NCBI RefSeq assembly: GCF_000468095.1 | Contig: NZ_ASZC01000020.1 | Location: 62,001-126,000 of the forward strand | Reading direction: 5' to 3' | DNA: 64,000 bases | From: Pantoea sp. AS-PWVM4 | Lineage (GTDB): Bacteria; Pseudomonadota; Gammaproteobacteria; Enterobacterales; Enterobacteriaceae | In this document: positions 53,069 through 61,925 of the stretch, one piece after another | Layout of the letters: the number at the start of each line of letters is the position of its first letter | Numbering within the stretch: the stretch's first letter is position 1 | Program-made: the position numbers and the translations under genes | The notes under the pieces: generated by a model | Told to the model about the DNA's origin: nothing | Databases searched by the model: none | Seen by the model: the letters and a program-made list of their open reading frames with translations, nothing else

Positions 53069-53096
53069 TCGTAGCGGCGCGATTTATCGCGCGGAT
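53069..53096. repeat. dispersed palindromic repeat, copy 12
   Basis: CGTAGCGGCGCGATTTATCG followed by CGCGG, just upstream of dcuS on the minus strand and downstream of msrA. Confidence 0.75.
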
Positions 53097-53102
53097 TTAT
53101 AA

Positions 53103-53125
53103 CGGGTGCGCATTATGCGCACCCG
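53103..53125 (-). terminator. hairpin downstream of msrA
   Basis: CGGGTGCGCAT and ATGCGCACCCG pair over 11 bp with a single-base centre, 8 bp after the msrA stop. The flanking T content is only moderate, so it is a probable terminator. Confidence 0.6.
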
Positions 53126-53132
53126 CATCGCA

Positions 53133-53672
53133 TTAGCCCTGCGATTTTACCCGATTGGCAAAATTTTTCTTCAGCTTCTGCAACTTCGGAGGGATGACCG
53201 CCAGGCAGTAACCGTTACGCTGACCGGCACCATCCCAGTAATCCTGATGATAATCTTCCGCCGGATACCACTCGCCCAGCGGCTCGATGGTGGTGACGAT
53301 CGGATCTTTGTTATCTTCCTGAGCACGGGCGATGGCCGCGATTGCTTCCGCTTCCTGTTCGGCATTGGCCGGGAAAATGGCGGAACGGTACTGAGTACCG
53401 ATGTCATTGCCCTGGCGGTTTAGCTGGGTTGGATCATGGGTGACAAAGCTGACATCCAGCAGATCGCCGAAGCTTATCTGTGCCGGATCGAAACCGATGC
53501 GGATCGCTTCGGCGTGGCCGGTGGCACCGCTGCATACCTGCTCGTAAGTCGGGTTGGCACGCGTGCCGCCGGTATAACCGCTTTCCACGGACTCAACGCC
53601 AATCAGACTTTTAAACACTGCTTCGGTACACCAGAAACAGCCACCCGCGATCACCGCGTATTCAATTGCCAT
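53133..53672 (-). CDS. msrA: peptide-methionine (S)-S-oxide reductase MsrA
   Basis: 179 residues. The catalytic motif GGCFWCTEAVF has Cys12 as nucleophile. Other family marks are GYTGGTRANPTYEQVCSGATGHAEAI and YRSAIFPANAEQEAEA. A second Cys (NGYCLAV) could resolve the disulfide. It repairs oxidised methionine in proteins. It is shorter than E. coli MsrA (about 212 residues), as in the common short form. Confidence 0.93.
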   Translation of the reverse strand: MAIEYAVIAGGCFWCTEAVFKSLIGVESVESGYTGGTRANPTYEQVCSGATGHAEAIRIGFDPAQISFGDLLDVSFVTHDPTQLNRQGNDIGTQYRSAIFPANAEQEAEAIAAIARAQEDNKDPIVTTIEPLGEWYPAEDYHQDYWDGAGQRNGYCLAVIPPKLQKLKKNFANRVKSQG

Positions 53673-53736
53673 GTCTTTACTCCTGTCAGGGCGAAAGCGT
53701 TACTGTGGGGGCGCGCTTTCGTGAATTCAACCTTGT

Positions 53737-54303
53737 TTAAATTAACATTTCTGGCTTAAAGTCGCGGCGCTTATCAAGCAGCAGATTGCTCATCACGGTA
53801 AAACGACCTTCCCCCGTGTAGTGCAGGGTGGGAGGAAACTCCGGCTTATCCGCCACATGCGCTTTAACGATCTCGAAGATAAACAGATTGTAGTTATCCA
53901 CCATGCTATCGTCGTAGAGCTGACATTCAAAGCTGGCGAAGCACTCCCTGATCAGTGGCGCATTCACTTTGCTGGCCGGTTCAGCGGTCAGTTTGAAGGC
54001 ATCAAACTTATCGATGCGATCGCCGTGGCTGTTGCCGATGGCCACCACGCTATCAATTAAGTCGGCGTCCGGCACGTTGATCACGCACTGGCCGCTGTGG
54101 CGAATCAATTCATGGCTAAAATTGCCGCTGGCGATCATACAGCCGACCAGCGAGGGTGAGAATTCCAGGATGGTATGCCAGCCGAGCGTCATGATGTCGT
54201 GCTGACCTTCATACTGCGAGCTGACCAACACCACCGGTCCGGGTTCCAGATATTTCCGCGCCTTGCTGACCGGAAAATCGATTTTATGTACATTCTGGCT
54301 CAT
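53737..54303 (-). CDS. flavin reductase-domain protein
   Basis: 188 residues of the flavin reductase-like FMN-binding split barrel (PGPVVLVSSQYEGQHDIMTLGWHTILEFSPSLVGCMIASGNFSHELIRHSGQCVINVP). Members reduce FMN with NAD(P)H for monooxygenases or act as small flavoproteins. It stands alone, divergent from a P-loop kinase gene. It could supply the luciferase-like enzyme at 35295, but nothing in the sequence proves that. Confidence 0.85.
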   Translation of the reverse strand: MSQNVHKIDFPVSKARKYLEPGPVVLVSSQYEGQHDIMTLGWHTILEFSPSLVGCMIASGNFSHELIRHSGQCVINVPDADLIDSVVAIGNSHGDRIDKFDAFKLTAEPASKVNAPLIRECFASFECQLYDDSMVDNYNLFIFEIVKAHVADKPEFPPTLHYTGEGRFTVMSNLLLDKRRDFKPEMLI

Positions 54304-54413
54304 TGCGCTGCTCCTTTTTTGAAGGATGCTGTAAGTGTAGCGAACCTGCGCAGGTCTTTACCTGCGCGCCAATTACAGGCATGGTATGCAGTCATCTTAA
54401 AAGGAGTGGTTTT

Positions 54414-54917
54414 ATGGCGTCTGCGCGCGCGTTAACACAATCCCCAGCGACCCTGCACCTGCTGTGCGGCAAAATTGCCGCAGGTAAATCGACGTTGGCC
54501 CATCGGCTGGCTCAGGAAACCGGGGCCGTGATCATTAGCGAGGATGCCTGGCTGGCGCATCTGTTTGCCGACGAAATGCGTGATGTGGCGGATTATGTGC
54601 GCTGTGCTGCGAAGCTGCGTAATGCTATGACACCGCACCTGATTTCGCTGCTGCGCTGTGGTGTCTCCGTGGTACTGGATTTCCCGGCCAACACGCTGCA
54701 AAACCGGCAATGGATGAAGGCGGTGATTCAGGCTGCCGATGCCGCGCATCAGCTCCATGTCCTCGATGTCCCGGATGAGGAGTGCAAAGCGCGGCTGCAT
54801 GCGCGCAACAACGCAGGTGAACATGATTTTGCTGCCACCGATGCACAGTTCGCACTGATCAGCAGTTACTTTGTTGCGCCGCAGCCGGATGAAGGGTTTA
54901 CGGTGATCAATCATTAG
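54414..54917 (+). CDS. P-loop ATP-binding protein, zeta-toxin/AAA_33-like kinase
   Basis: 167 residues from ATG 54414 (AAGGAG). Walker A is LLCGKIAAGKSTLAHRLA at about residues 17-34, followed by ISEDAWLAHLF and VVLDFPANTLQNRQWMKAV, the order of small nucleoside or sugar kinases of the AAA_33 type. The substrate is unknown. An in-frame start at 54303 lies in the promoter region and is rejected. Confidence 0.82.
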   Translation: MASARALTQSPATLHLLCGKIAAGKSTLAHRLAQETGAVIISEDAWLAHLFADEMRDVADYVRCAAKLRNAMTPHLISLLRCGVSVVLDFPANTLQNRQWMKAVIQAADAAHQLHVLDVPDEECKARLHARNNAGEHDFAATDAQFALISSYFVAPQPDEGFTVINH

Positions 54918-54934
54918 TGCGCGATTTATCGCGC
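54917..54934. repeat. dispersed palindromic repeat, minimal copy 13
   Basis: Only the core TGCGCGATTTATCGCGCA, a perfect inverted repeat around TT, fills the gap between the convergent kinase and umuC genes and overlaps the kinase stop. Confidence 0.7.
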
Positions 54935-54939
54935 AAGAC

Positions 54940-56214
54940 CTACCGCACCACCGGCACATCAGAAAATCGGGTGGTGTAAGCCGGTGACAGCATTTCACGT
55001 TTCATTGACCAGGCTTTCTGCACCCCCTGACCGGCAAACCACAACGCGCCGCGCTGGTGGGCATTCATCTGATCGATCAACTGCATCAGTTGTTCGCTAT
55101 TACGCCGAGGCTGATAGTCGGCAAACAGGTCAAACTGCGCCACGCCATCACTGAAAAAATCCCCCAGCATCACGCCGCCTTTCATATAACGTTTGCCAGG
55201 GATCCAGATCCTGTTCAGACAACTGAGCGCGGCATGCATGATGTCGCGGCTATCCTGGGTCGGCGTGACCAGCAAGGTGTCAGCCGAGTTGGCATAATAA
55301 GGGTGATGAGGATCGTGGGGACTGGTGCGGATAAACGTACCAATATGGCGGCAATACTGGCGCTCGCTACGTAACTTTTCCGCCGCGCGCGCGGCGTAAT
55401 TGCTGATGGCTTCGCGCATGTCGTTATACTCCGTCACCCGCTCACCAAAGGAGCGCGAGCAAAGAATATTTTGCCGCTGTGGGATCACCTCTTCAAAGGC
55501 CAGGCAGGCCTCACCGCGTAACTCGCGTACCGTGCGTTCCAGCACCACGCCAAACTGTTTGCGGATCAGTGCCGTGGGGGTATCGGCCAGTTGCACGGCT
55601 TTTTCGATCCCCATCAGGTTGAGTCTTTTCGCCAGCCGACGGCCGACGCCCCAGACCTCATCCACCGGCACCATCGCCATCAATTTGCGTTGACGCACCG
55701 GGGCAGAAAGATCCATCACCCCCTCCGCCTGGGTCCAGCGTTTGGCTGCCCAGTTCGCCAGCTTGGCGAGGGTTTTGGTCGGTGCAATTCCCACACCGAC
55801 CCGCAGATGCGTCTCTTTATAAAGACGATCGCGCATCTGACGACCAAAGGCTTCCAGCGAGAGGCAGTTATCAACGCCGGTCACATCGACAAAGGCTTCA
55901 TCAATTGAATAGACATCCACGCGCGGGGCCATCAATTCCAGCGTCTCCATCACCCGCAGCGACATATCGCCATACAGCGCATAGTTGGAGGAGAACACCA
56001 CCACCTGATGGCGCAGCAAGGCTTCACGCTGCTTAAAGTAAGGGGCACCCATTTTGATGCCGAGTTTTTTCGCTTCTTTGCTAAGCGAGATGATGCAACC
56101 GTCGTTGTTGGATAGCACCACAACCGGTTTGCCGCGCAGGTCGGGGCGAAATACGGTTTCGCAGGAGGCGTAGAAGGAGTTGACGTCGACAAGTGCGTAC
56201 ATAATTGCGTTCAT
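54940..56214 (-). CDS. umuC: DNA polymerase V catalytic subunit UmuC
   Basis: 424 residues, full Y-family polymerase. Metal and nucleotide residues are in YALVDVNSFYASCE (residues 6-19) and DVYSIDEAFVDVTG near 100. The palm, little-finger and C-terminal motifs (CSRSFGERVTEYNDM, ALWFAGQGVQKAWSMKREMLSPAYTTRFSD) match UmuC. It performs error-prone translesion synthesis with UmuD'. The gene has its own LexA box. umuD is not adjacent but 5.7 kb away. An ATG at 56202 (MYALVDVN) would match the E. coli start better. Confidence 0.94.
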   Translation of the reverse strand: MNAIMYALVDVNSFYASCETVFRPDLRGKPVVVLSNNDGCIISLSKEAKKLGIKMGAPYFKQREALLRHQVVVFSSNYALYGDMSLRVMETLELMAPRVDVYSIDEAFVDVTGVDNCLSLEAFGRQMRDRLYKETHLRVGVGIAPTKTLAKLANWAAKRWTQAEGVMDLSAPVRQRKLMAMVPVDEVWGVGRRLAKRLNLMGIEKAVQLADTPTALIRKQFGVVLERTVRELRGEACLAFEEVIPQRQNILCSRSFGERVTEYNDMREAISNYAARAAEKLRSERQYCRHIGTFIRTSPHDPHHPYYANSADTLLVTPTQDSRDIMHAALSCLNRIWIPGKRYMKGGVMLGDFFSDGVAQFDLFADYQPRRNSEQLMQLIDQMNAHQRGALWFAGQGVQKAWSMKREMLSPAYTTRFSDVPVVR

Positions 56215-56218
56215 AAAT

Positions 56219-56238
56219 AACTGTGTTTATATACAGTA
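56219..56238 (-). promoter_or_regulatory. LexA (SOS) box of umuC
   Basis: CTGTGTTTATATACAG (56221-56236) has intact CTG and CAG ends 10 bp apart and an AT-rich centre, 6 bp before the umuC ATG. It should place umuC under direct LexA repression. Confidence 0.9.
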
Positions 56239-56292
56239 TTTGCCGGTTGGCCCTGTTCGTCAAGCGCTGATTCGCAACACGCTTGTCCCGCT

Positions 56293-56313
56293 ATGGTGCG
56301 CCGGATGCACCAT
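56293..56313. promoter_or_regulatory. inverted repeat upstream of the sigma-54-type ABC operon
   Basis: ATGGTGC-N7-GCACCAT, perfect 7-bp arms, centred about 100 bp before the predicted sigma-54 start. The arms equal NtrC half-sites in outward orientation, so it is a candidate binding site for an enhancer-binding protein, not a standard NtrC site. Confidence 0.45.
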
Positions 56314-56375
56314 TAACTTTCCCTAATTGATTAAGCCACAGTGAGGAAACCTTAACGCACGGTAATTCTGTTACC

Positions 56376-56391
56376 TGGCACAACTTCTGCA
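56376..56391 (+). promoter_or_regulatory. sigma-54 promoter of the nitrate/taurine-type ABC operon
   Basis: TGGCACAACTTCTGCA matches TGGCAC-N5-TTGCA with one mismatch and the required 10 bp between GG and GC. The predicted start is near 56403, 48 bp before the GTG at 56451. Confidence 0.68.
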
Positions 56392-56450
56392 TAGTTACCA
56401 GTGGCTTGTATACAAGGCCGCATACCAGTCAATCACTTGGGGGAATCACC

Positions 56451-57467
56451 GTGCGCAACAATGATAAAGAGAAAATTAACGCTCAGCGTCGCCAGATGAT
56501 GAAATATTCGATGCTGGCATTAGGTGGCGTCGCGCTCAGTGGCATGTTGGGCAGCCCATCAGCCGTGGCGGCAGATGATGAGATTTTGATTGGTTACTGG
56601 CCGATTGTCGGTGGTTTGCCGTTATATGCCGGTATCGAGAAAGGCATCTTTAAACAAGCCGGTTTGAACGTACGTGCCGTCAAATTCGCCAGCCCGCAGC
56701 AGGTGGTGGAAGCGATGATCACCGGGCGTATTCATGGTTGCGCCAACGGTACCGCCACCGGGGCGTTGGGGTTGGGGGCCATTACCAGCCCGGACCTGTT
56801 CAAAATTATCTGTTCTAATCCTTCGAATGAAAAAATGGTGCTGGATGAGTTTCTGGTGCCGGTCAACAGTAGCGCCAAATCGATCAGCGATCTGAAGGGC
56901 AAACGCATTGCCAGCGGCCCCGGTATCCAGAACGTCACTATGGCGAAAATTATCCTGGAGAAGAATGGCTTTACCGATACCAAGGTGATCGAGTTGCCGG
57001 TCGGCCAGCATGCGCCATCGTTAGCTGCCGGGCAGATTGATGGGGTATACACGCTGGAACCCACCGGCACGGTGGCACGCATGAAAGGCATGGGCAAAGT
57101 GCTGGAAACCGGGGTGATTGCCAAATATGTGCTCGGAGATGCCAGCGCACCGTGGTTTGGGGGTGCGGCGGCGCTGACCACCAGCTTTATCAATGCCGAC
57201 AAAGCGCGGGCGCGGCAGGTGATTGATGCGTATGGCGCAGCGGTCAAGTTTATCCAGCAACAGCCGGAAGAGGCGCGGCAATATGTGGCGGGTTACACCG
57301 GCATTGAAGCGGCGCTGGTGAAGGAAGTGCCGCTGCCTGGCTTCGTGATGTATGACCAGTTAACCGGGACTAACCTGCAATGGTTCCAGAAATTTTATGA
57401 TGTGTTTGCCGAGCGGAAAATTTTCAGCAAGCCGCTTCAGGTGGAACCGTTGATCTATCGCGCATAA
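56451..57467 (+). CDS. ABC transporter substrate-binding protein, NrtA/TauA/SsuA family
   Basis: 338 residues from GTG 56451 (GGGGGAA upstream). The N-terminus RRQMMKYSMLALGGVALSGML resembles a twin-arginine or plain Sec signal, with cleavage near SAVAA-DD. The mature part has GYWPIVGGLPLYAGIEKGIFKQAGLNV, the motif of nitrate, sulfonate and taurine binding proteins, then KGKRIASGPGIQNVTMAKIIL. The control by sigma-54 favours a nitrogen source as ligand, although the family also carries sulfonates, riboflavin or pyrimidine precursors. The permease and ATPase genes follow. Confidence 0.86.
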   Translation: MRNNDKEKINAQRRQMMKYSMLALGGVALSGMLGSPSAVAADDEILIGYWPIVGGLPLYAGIEKGIFKQAGLNVRAVKFASPQQVVEAMITGRIHGCANGTATGALGLGAITSPDLFKIICSNPSNEKMVLDEFLVPVNSSAKSISDLKGKRIASGPGIQNVTMAKIILEKNGFTDTKVIELPVGQHAPSLAAGQIDGVYTLEPTGTVARMKGMGKVLETGVIAKYVLGDASAPWFGGAAALTTSFINADKARARQVIDAYGAAVKFIQQQPEEARQYVAGYTGIEAALVKEVPLPGFVMYDQLTGTNLQWFQKFYDVFAERKIFSKPLQVEPLIYRA

Positions 57468-57477
57468 GGAGAGTGCC

Positions 57478-58242
57478 ATGATGCGAATCTGGCGACGCAG
57501 GCTGCTGCCGCTGATCGGGCCGCTGCTGCTTTTTCTGCTGTGGCAGACGGCAGTCAGCGCCAAATGGCTCAACCCGGTGTTGCTGCCATCGCCGGGGGAA
57601 ACCCTCGGCTATCTGTTTAGTGCGCTGGCGGATGGCAGCATGAATCAGGATATCGGCGATACGCTCTACCGTACGCTGATGGCCTTTGTGGTGGCGGCGG
57701 TTATCGGTGTGCCATTGGGGGTGATGCTCGGCAGTAGCGAACGTCTGTATCGCAGCGTCGAATTTTTGGTGGATTTTTTTCGCTCAACGCCATCATCCGC
57801 ACTGATCCCCTTGTTTATGCTGATTTTCGGTATTACCGATACCAACAAAATCGCCATTGCCGCCTTCGCGGCGGTGCTGGTGATCCTGTTTAACAGCGCC
57901 TACGGCGTGATGAACGCGAAGAAGACCCGCATTATGGCGGCGCAGGTGATGGGGGTTTCACGCTGGCATGTGTTTAAGGACATCATGCTGATGGAAAGCC
58001 TGCCGCAGACCTTTGTCGGTTTGCGTACCGGCGTCTCGATGGCGCTGGTGATCGTCATCGTCGCCGAAATGTTTATTGGTTCTGAAACCGGGTTGGGGCA
58101 CCGCATCATTGATGCGCAGCAGCTGTTCAACATTAAAGATATGTACGCCTCGATTCTGATCACCGGTGCTTTTGGCTATCTGCTGAATCTGGGTTTTCTG
58201 CTGATTGAAAAACGCTGTGTGCACTGGAGTGGCAAAGCATGA
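57478..58242 (+). CDS. ABC transporter permease, SsuC/TauC family
   Basis: 254 residues with about six membrane helices and the binding-protein-dependent permease motif AAQVMGVSRWHVFKDIMLMESLPQTFVGLRTG near residues 155-185. The last part VIVIVAEMFIGSETGLGHRIIDAQ is typical of the SsuC/NrtB branch. It starts 10 bp after the binding-protein gene and overlaps the ATPase gene by 4 bp. Confidence 0.9.
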   Translation: MMRIWRRRLLPLIGPLLLFLLWQTAVSAKWLNPVLLPSPGETLGYLFSALADGSMNQDIGDTLYRTLMAFVVAAVIGVPLGVMLGSSERLYRSVEFLVDFFRSTPSSALIPLFMLIFGITDTNKIAIAAFAAVLVILFNSAYGVMNAKKTRIMAAQVMGVSRWHVFKDIMLMESLPQTFVGLRTGVSMALVIVIVAEMFIGSETGLGHRIIDAQQLFNIKDMYASILITGAFGYLLNLGFLLIEKRCVHWSGKA

Positions 58243-59018
58243 AAAAACCCGATTATCCGCAACCCAATACCCATGTCACCATTCGCGGGCTGGATAAAAG
58301 CTTTGCCGGGCAGCCGCTGTATCAGGATCTCAACCTCGATTTACCCAAAGGCAAGATCGTCTCGATATTCGGGCCTAATGGCTGTGGCAAATCGACGCTG
58401 ATGAACATGATTGCCGGATTGATTCCGATCGATCGCGGGCAAATCCTGTTCGACGGCAAAACGTTGGCGGAGACGAAGATCGGTTATGTGTTCCAGAATT
58501 ACCGCGATGCGCTTTTTCCCTGGTTAACCGCCTGGCACAACATTGCCTATCCGTTAAAACGCCAGGGCATGAAGGCGGCGGCGGTCAAACAACGTGTGGC
58601 TGAATTGGCGGCAATGTTTGATATTCGCTTCGATCTGCAACGTTATCCGTATGAACTCTCCGGTGGGCAACAGCAAACGGTGTGTATCATGCGCGCGCTG
58701 GCGACGCAGCCTGAAGTGATGTTTCTTGATGAGCCGTTCTCAGCGCTCGATTTTGAGATGACGCTGTTTATCCGCGATAAATTGCAGCAGGTCCAACTGG
58801 CGACCGGCGTCACCATGCTGATCGTCTCACATGATCTGGAGGATGCGGTGTTTCTGGCGGATGAAATCTTGTTGCTGACGCGGCGGCCTACGCGCGTGGC
58901 CGAGATTGTGCCCTTTGTCCTGCCGCGCCCGCGCACTGCTGAGATGATGAGTCACCCGGAGTTTGTCCGGGTGAAAGCCCATACACTCGCGGTGTTTAAA
59001 CGCGAGATGGCAGGTTAA
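58239..59018 (+). CDS. ABC transporter ATP-binding protein, SsuB/TauB family
   Basis: 259 residues. Walker A FGPNGCGKSTLMNM near residue 44, Q-loop YVFQNYRDALFPWLTAWHNIAYPLK near 88, signature LSGGQQQTVCIMRALATQP near 140, Walker B VMFLDEPFSALD and switch IVSHDLEDAV. It completes the three-gene importer. There is no catabolic gene behind it to tell the ligand. Confidence 0.92.
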   Translation: MKKPDYPQPNTHVTIRGLDKSFAGQPLYQDLNLDLPKGKIVSIFGPNGCGKSTLMNMIAGLIPIDRGQILFDGKTLAETKIGYVFQNYRDALFPWLTAWHNIAYPLKRQGMKAAAVKQRVAELAAMFDIRFDLQRYPYELSGGQQQTVCIMRALATQPEVMFLDEPFSALDFEMTLFIRDKLQQVQLATGVTMLIVSHDLEDAVFLADEILLLTRRPTRVAEIVPFVLPRPRTAEMMSHPEFVRVKAHTLAVFKREMAG

Positions 59019-59027
59019 CGCATAACG

Positions 59028-59101
59028 TAACGGCGCGATTTATCGCGCGGGTTTTTCCTGCAACGCGCACGGGATTGTGCGATTTATCGCGCCGTTACGA
59101 A
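59028..59101. repeat. dispersed palindromic repeat, inverted pair (copies 14 and 15)
   Basis: CGTAACGGCGCGATTTATCG at the left end is mirrored by GCGATTTATCGCGCCGTTACG at the right end, so the 74 bp can fold into one long stem-loop. It probably ends the ABC operon transcript. Confidence 0.78.
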
Positions 59102-59378
59102 AAGAATAAAAAGTGCGGTTATTTACCGCCGCATCCCACCTGATTTAATGACCTCGTGAAATTATCCCCGTCTGCGAATAACCAGTAAGCACAAATATTT
59201 TAACCTGTAAAATGTCAGGGTATTCATTCCTAAACCATTAATAAACGGGATGGTGGCGTTTCTGCGCTGATAATTAATGACGGTAGTTAATTAGCTGGGG
59301 CGCATTATGATTGTTATTGATGTAAATGTTATTGGTTTGTTTTTAAGTAGTGACTGAAAAGATGTGGATTTACATTTA

Positions 59379-59407
59379 TTGACATCTAATTAACACAAAC
59401 ATACAGT
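59379..59407 (+). promoter_or_regulatory. candidate sigma-70 promoter of the PQQ dehydrogenase gene
   Basis: A perfect TTGACA (59379-59384) and TACAGT (59402-59407), 17 bp apart, about 50 bp before the ATG. Confidence 0.6.
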
Positions 59408-59456
59408 CCTTACGATTTTAACTAACATGTCACCATTTTAAATTATCGGGGAGTGT

Positions 59457-61886
59457 ATGGATATTAAGGAACAAGGGTCTGGACGGCGTTCAGGCTTGTC
59501 ATTTGTCCTGAGCATCATTTTTGCGTTGCTCACGCTGGCGACCGCCATCGCTATTATTATTGGCGGCGGAAAACTTATTTCACTGGGTGGATCGGCATAT
59601 TATCTGATTGCCGGTATCGCCTATATCGTGCTGGTGGTGCTCTATTTTAAAAAACCAGCGGCGGGTTTCATTTTTTCCTGCCTGATCTTTGCACTGACGA
59701 TTATCTGGTCGCTGGTGGAAGTTGGCGGCCTGATCTATTGGGATTTGCTGCCGCGCCTGGTGGTACCCGCGCTGTTATTTCTGCTGAGTTTGCTGGTGAC
59801 CGCCACCGATAAAGGTGTGCTGTCGTCGCAGCGTCGTCTCTCTGGCGGGCTTAGCCTGGTGGTGTTTGTGGCATTAATCGCCACCTTTATTGGTGGCTTC
59901 TTCCCGCATAACACCCTCTATAACCCGGAAGCCGTCTCTGCCGAGCCGTTGCAACCAACGGATAGCGATGCTTCCAAAGCGGGTCAGGACTGGCGCTATA
60001 TCAGCCGCAACGCCAGCGGCACGCGCTTTGTGCCGCTCGATCAGGTCAACGCGGATAACGTTAAAGATTTGCAGGTGGCCTGGACTTATCACACCGGTCG
60101 CCGTCTGACAGGCAATGCGACGGGGGTTGATGAAAACACGCCGATTCAAATTGGTTCCGTGCTTTATACCTGTACGCCGGAAAACCTGATTGCCGCAGTG
60201 GATGCCGATACTGGCAAGCCAATCTGGAAATTCGATCCACATGCGCGCACCTATGAACACGTTACCTGCCGCAGCGTCGGGTATTACGACTACGACAGCG
60301 ATGAAACCCTCAGTGCCGAGCAGAAAGCGGCGTATACCGATACGGCCTGCCGTCAGCGCATTATTGTTTCCACCGTTGATGCCCGTTTGATTGCGCTGGA
60401 CGCGCATACCGGCGAGCTGTGCCCGAACTTCGGCCAGAATGGCATGGTAAACCTGCAACAGGGGATGGGCGATACTGCCGACAGCCGTCGTTATCACCCG
60501 ACCAGCGTGCCGGTGATTATGGGCCATCTGACAGTATTCGGTTCCTGGGTACGTGATATCACCGAAGATGAACCCTCCGGTGTGCTGCGTGCGTATGATG
60601 TGCGTGACGGTTCGCTGGCGTGGGCGTGGGATGTTGGCAACGTCGAAGGGGCGAAGCAGGGTGATGCACATTATACCCTCAGCACCCCGAACGTCTGGGC
60701 CATCCCGACTTACGATAAAGATCTCGGCCTGGTGTATGTCTCCACCGGTAACGGCCCACCAGATTACTGGGGCGGTAACCGTAATGCGGCGAAAGAGAAA
60801 TACGGTTCGTCAGTGATTGCGCTGGATGTGAATACCGGCAAAACCAGATGGGTCTTCCAGACCGTCCATCACGATATCTGGGACTACGACTTACCGTCGC
60901 AGCCGGTGATGTACAACATGAAGAATGAGCAGGGCGAAGTGGTGCCTGCGCTGATTCAGACCAGCAAAATGGGTGAAATCTTCGTCCTGGATCGCCGCAC
61001 CGGTAAGCCGGTGAGTAAAGTCGAAGAGAAACCGGTACCGACTTCTCCGGCAGCGCAGGAAGAACATCTGTCGCCGACTCAGCCGTTCTCAGTGGATATG
61101 CCAACTATCGGTCTGGAGCAACTGAACGAGAAGAAGATGTGGGGCGTCAGCATGTTTGACCAGCTCTACTGCCGCATTCTGTTCAAATCGGCGCTCTATT
61201 CCGGCATCTTCCAGCCGAACAGCGAGAAAACCTACCTGGAGTTCCCGGCGACTATGGGGGGCATGAACTGGGGTGGGGTGTCTATTGATGAAACTTCCGG
61301 CATTCTTTACGTCAATGATATCCGTCTGGGTATGCTGATGGCGCTGAAGAGTAAGGAAGAAGCGAAGGGACAGAAAATCTCCCTGAACGAAGTTCCGCAA
61401 TGGGCCGGTACTATCCGTCCTCAGATCAGCGGGCCTTACGTTGGCGTGCGGATGGATAACTTCGCATCCTTCCTGCAAGTGCCGTGTCAGCATCCGCCGT
61501 TTGGCACCATGACCGCCATCGATCTGCACAGTAAGAAAATCGTCTGGCAGGTGCCAATGGGCACGGTGGAAGACACCGGCCCTCTGGGGGTAAAAACCCA
61601 TCTGCCGATGCCGGTAGGTATGCCAACGTTGGGCGGCCCGACCACCACCAAAAGCGGTTTAGTGTTCTTTGCCGGTAGCCAGGATAATTACCTGCGTGCG
61701 CTGGACAGCAAAACCGGTAAGGAAGTGTGGAAAGCGCGTCTGCCGGTGGGAGCGACTGCGTCACCGTTGATTTATCAGTCAGCGAAAACCGGTAAAGAGT
61801 ACATCGTGATCTCGGCAGGCGGTGCGGCGCACTCGCCGGATGTCGGTGATTATCTGATTGCTTACGCCTTGCCAGACAAAGCGTAA
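59457..61886 (+). CDS. membrane-bound PQQ-dependent dehydrogenase (glucose dehydrogenase type)
   Basis: 809 residues. About five membrane helices fill the first 150 residues (ubiquinone side), followed by a periplasmic eight-bladed PQQ propeller from about residue 170. Signatures seen are QVNADNVKDLQVAWTYHTG near 199, VSTGNGPPDYWGGNRN near 428, TGKTRWVFQTVHHDIWDYDLPSQPV near 459 and the C-terminal ATASPLIYQSAKTGKEYIVISAGG. It oxidises aldoses such as glucose in the periplasm and passes electrons to ubiquinone. The family also holds quinate/shikimate dehydrogenases, so substrate is tentative. No PQQ synthesis genes are in the window. Confidence 0.88.
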   Translation: MDIKEQGSGRRSGLSFVLSIIFALLTLATAIAIIIGGGKLISLGGSAYYLIAGIAYIVLVVLYFKKPAAGFIFSCLIFALTIIWSLVEVGGLIYWDLLPRLVVPALLFLLSLLVTATDKGVLSSQRRLSGGLSLVVFVALIATFIGGFFPHNTLYNPEAVSAEPLQPTDSDASKAGQDWRYISRNASGTRFVPLDQVNADNVKDLQVAWTYHTGRRLTGNATGVDENTPIQIGSVLYTCTPENLIAAVDADTGKPIWKFDPHARTYEHVTCRSVGYYDYDSDETLSAEQKAAYTDTACRQRIIVSTVDARLIALDAHTGELCPNFGQNGMVNLQQGMGDTADSRRYHPTSVPVIMGHLTVFGSWVRDITEDEPSGVLRAYDVRDGSLAWAWDVGNVEGAKQGDAHYTLSTPNVWAIPTYDKDLGLVYVSTGNGPPDYWGGNRNAAKEKYGSSVIALDVNTGKTRWVFQTVHHDIWDYDLPSQPVMYNMKNEQGEVVPALIQTSKMGEIFVLDRRTGKPVSKVEEKPVPTSPAAQEEHLSPTQPFSVDMPTIGLEQLNEKKMWGVSMFDQLYCRILFKSALYSGIFQPNSEKTYLEFPATMGGMNWGGVSIDETSGILYVNDIRLGMLMALKSKEEAKGQKISLNEVPQWAGTIRPQISGPYVGVRMDNFASFLQVPCQHPPFGTMTAIDLHSKKIVWQVPMGTVEDTGPLGVKTHLPMPVGMPTLGGPTTTKSGLVFFAGSQDNYLRALDSKTGKEVWKARLPVGATASPLIYQSAKTGKEYIVISAGGAAHSPDVGDYLIAYALPDKA

Positions 61887-61892
61887 GCCTGA

Positions 61893-61922
61893 AAACGCCC
61901 GGCGATATAAGCCGGGCGTTTT
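61893..61922. terminator. bidirectional intrinsic terminator between the PQQ dehydrogenase and umuD genes
   Basis: An 8-bp perfect stem CGCCCGGC / GCCGGGCG with 7-nt loop, flanked by AAAA on the left and TTTT on the right, so it can serve both convergent genes. Confidence 0.92.
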
Positions 61923-61925
61923 CAC

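Larger units (their letters stand above)
59019..59456. other. intergenic region, 438 bp
   Basis: The left part (59028-59101) is a long inverted pair of the dispersed palindrome. The rest is AT-rich without an open frame of note and ends with the promoter of the PQQ dehydrogenase gene. Confidence 0.65.

Noticed and set aside
59268-59300. AT-rich sequence with TAATTAA and TTAATTA arms, similar to the TetR-type operator
   Set aside because: The arms are 9 bp apart and not 4, and no pathway gene is near.
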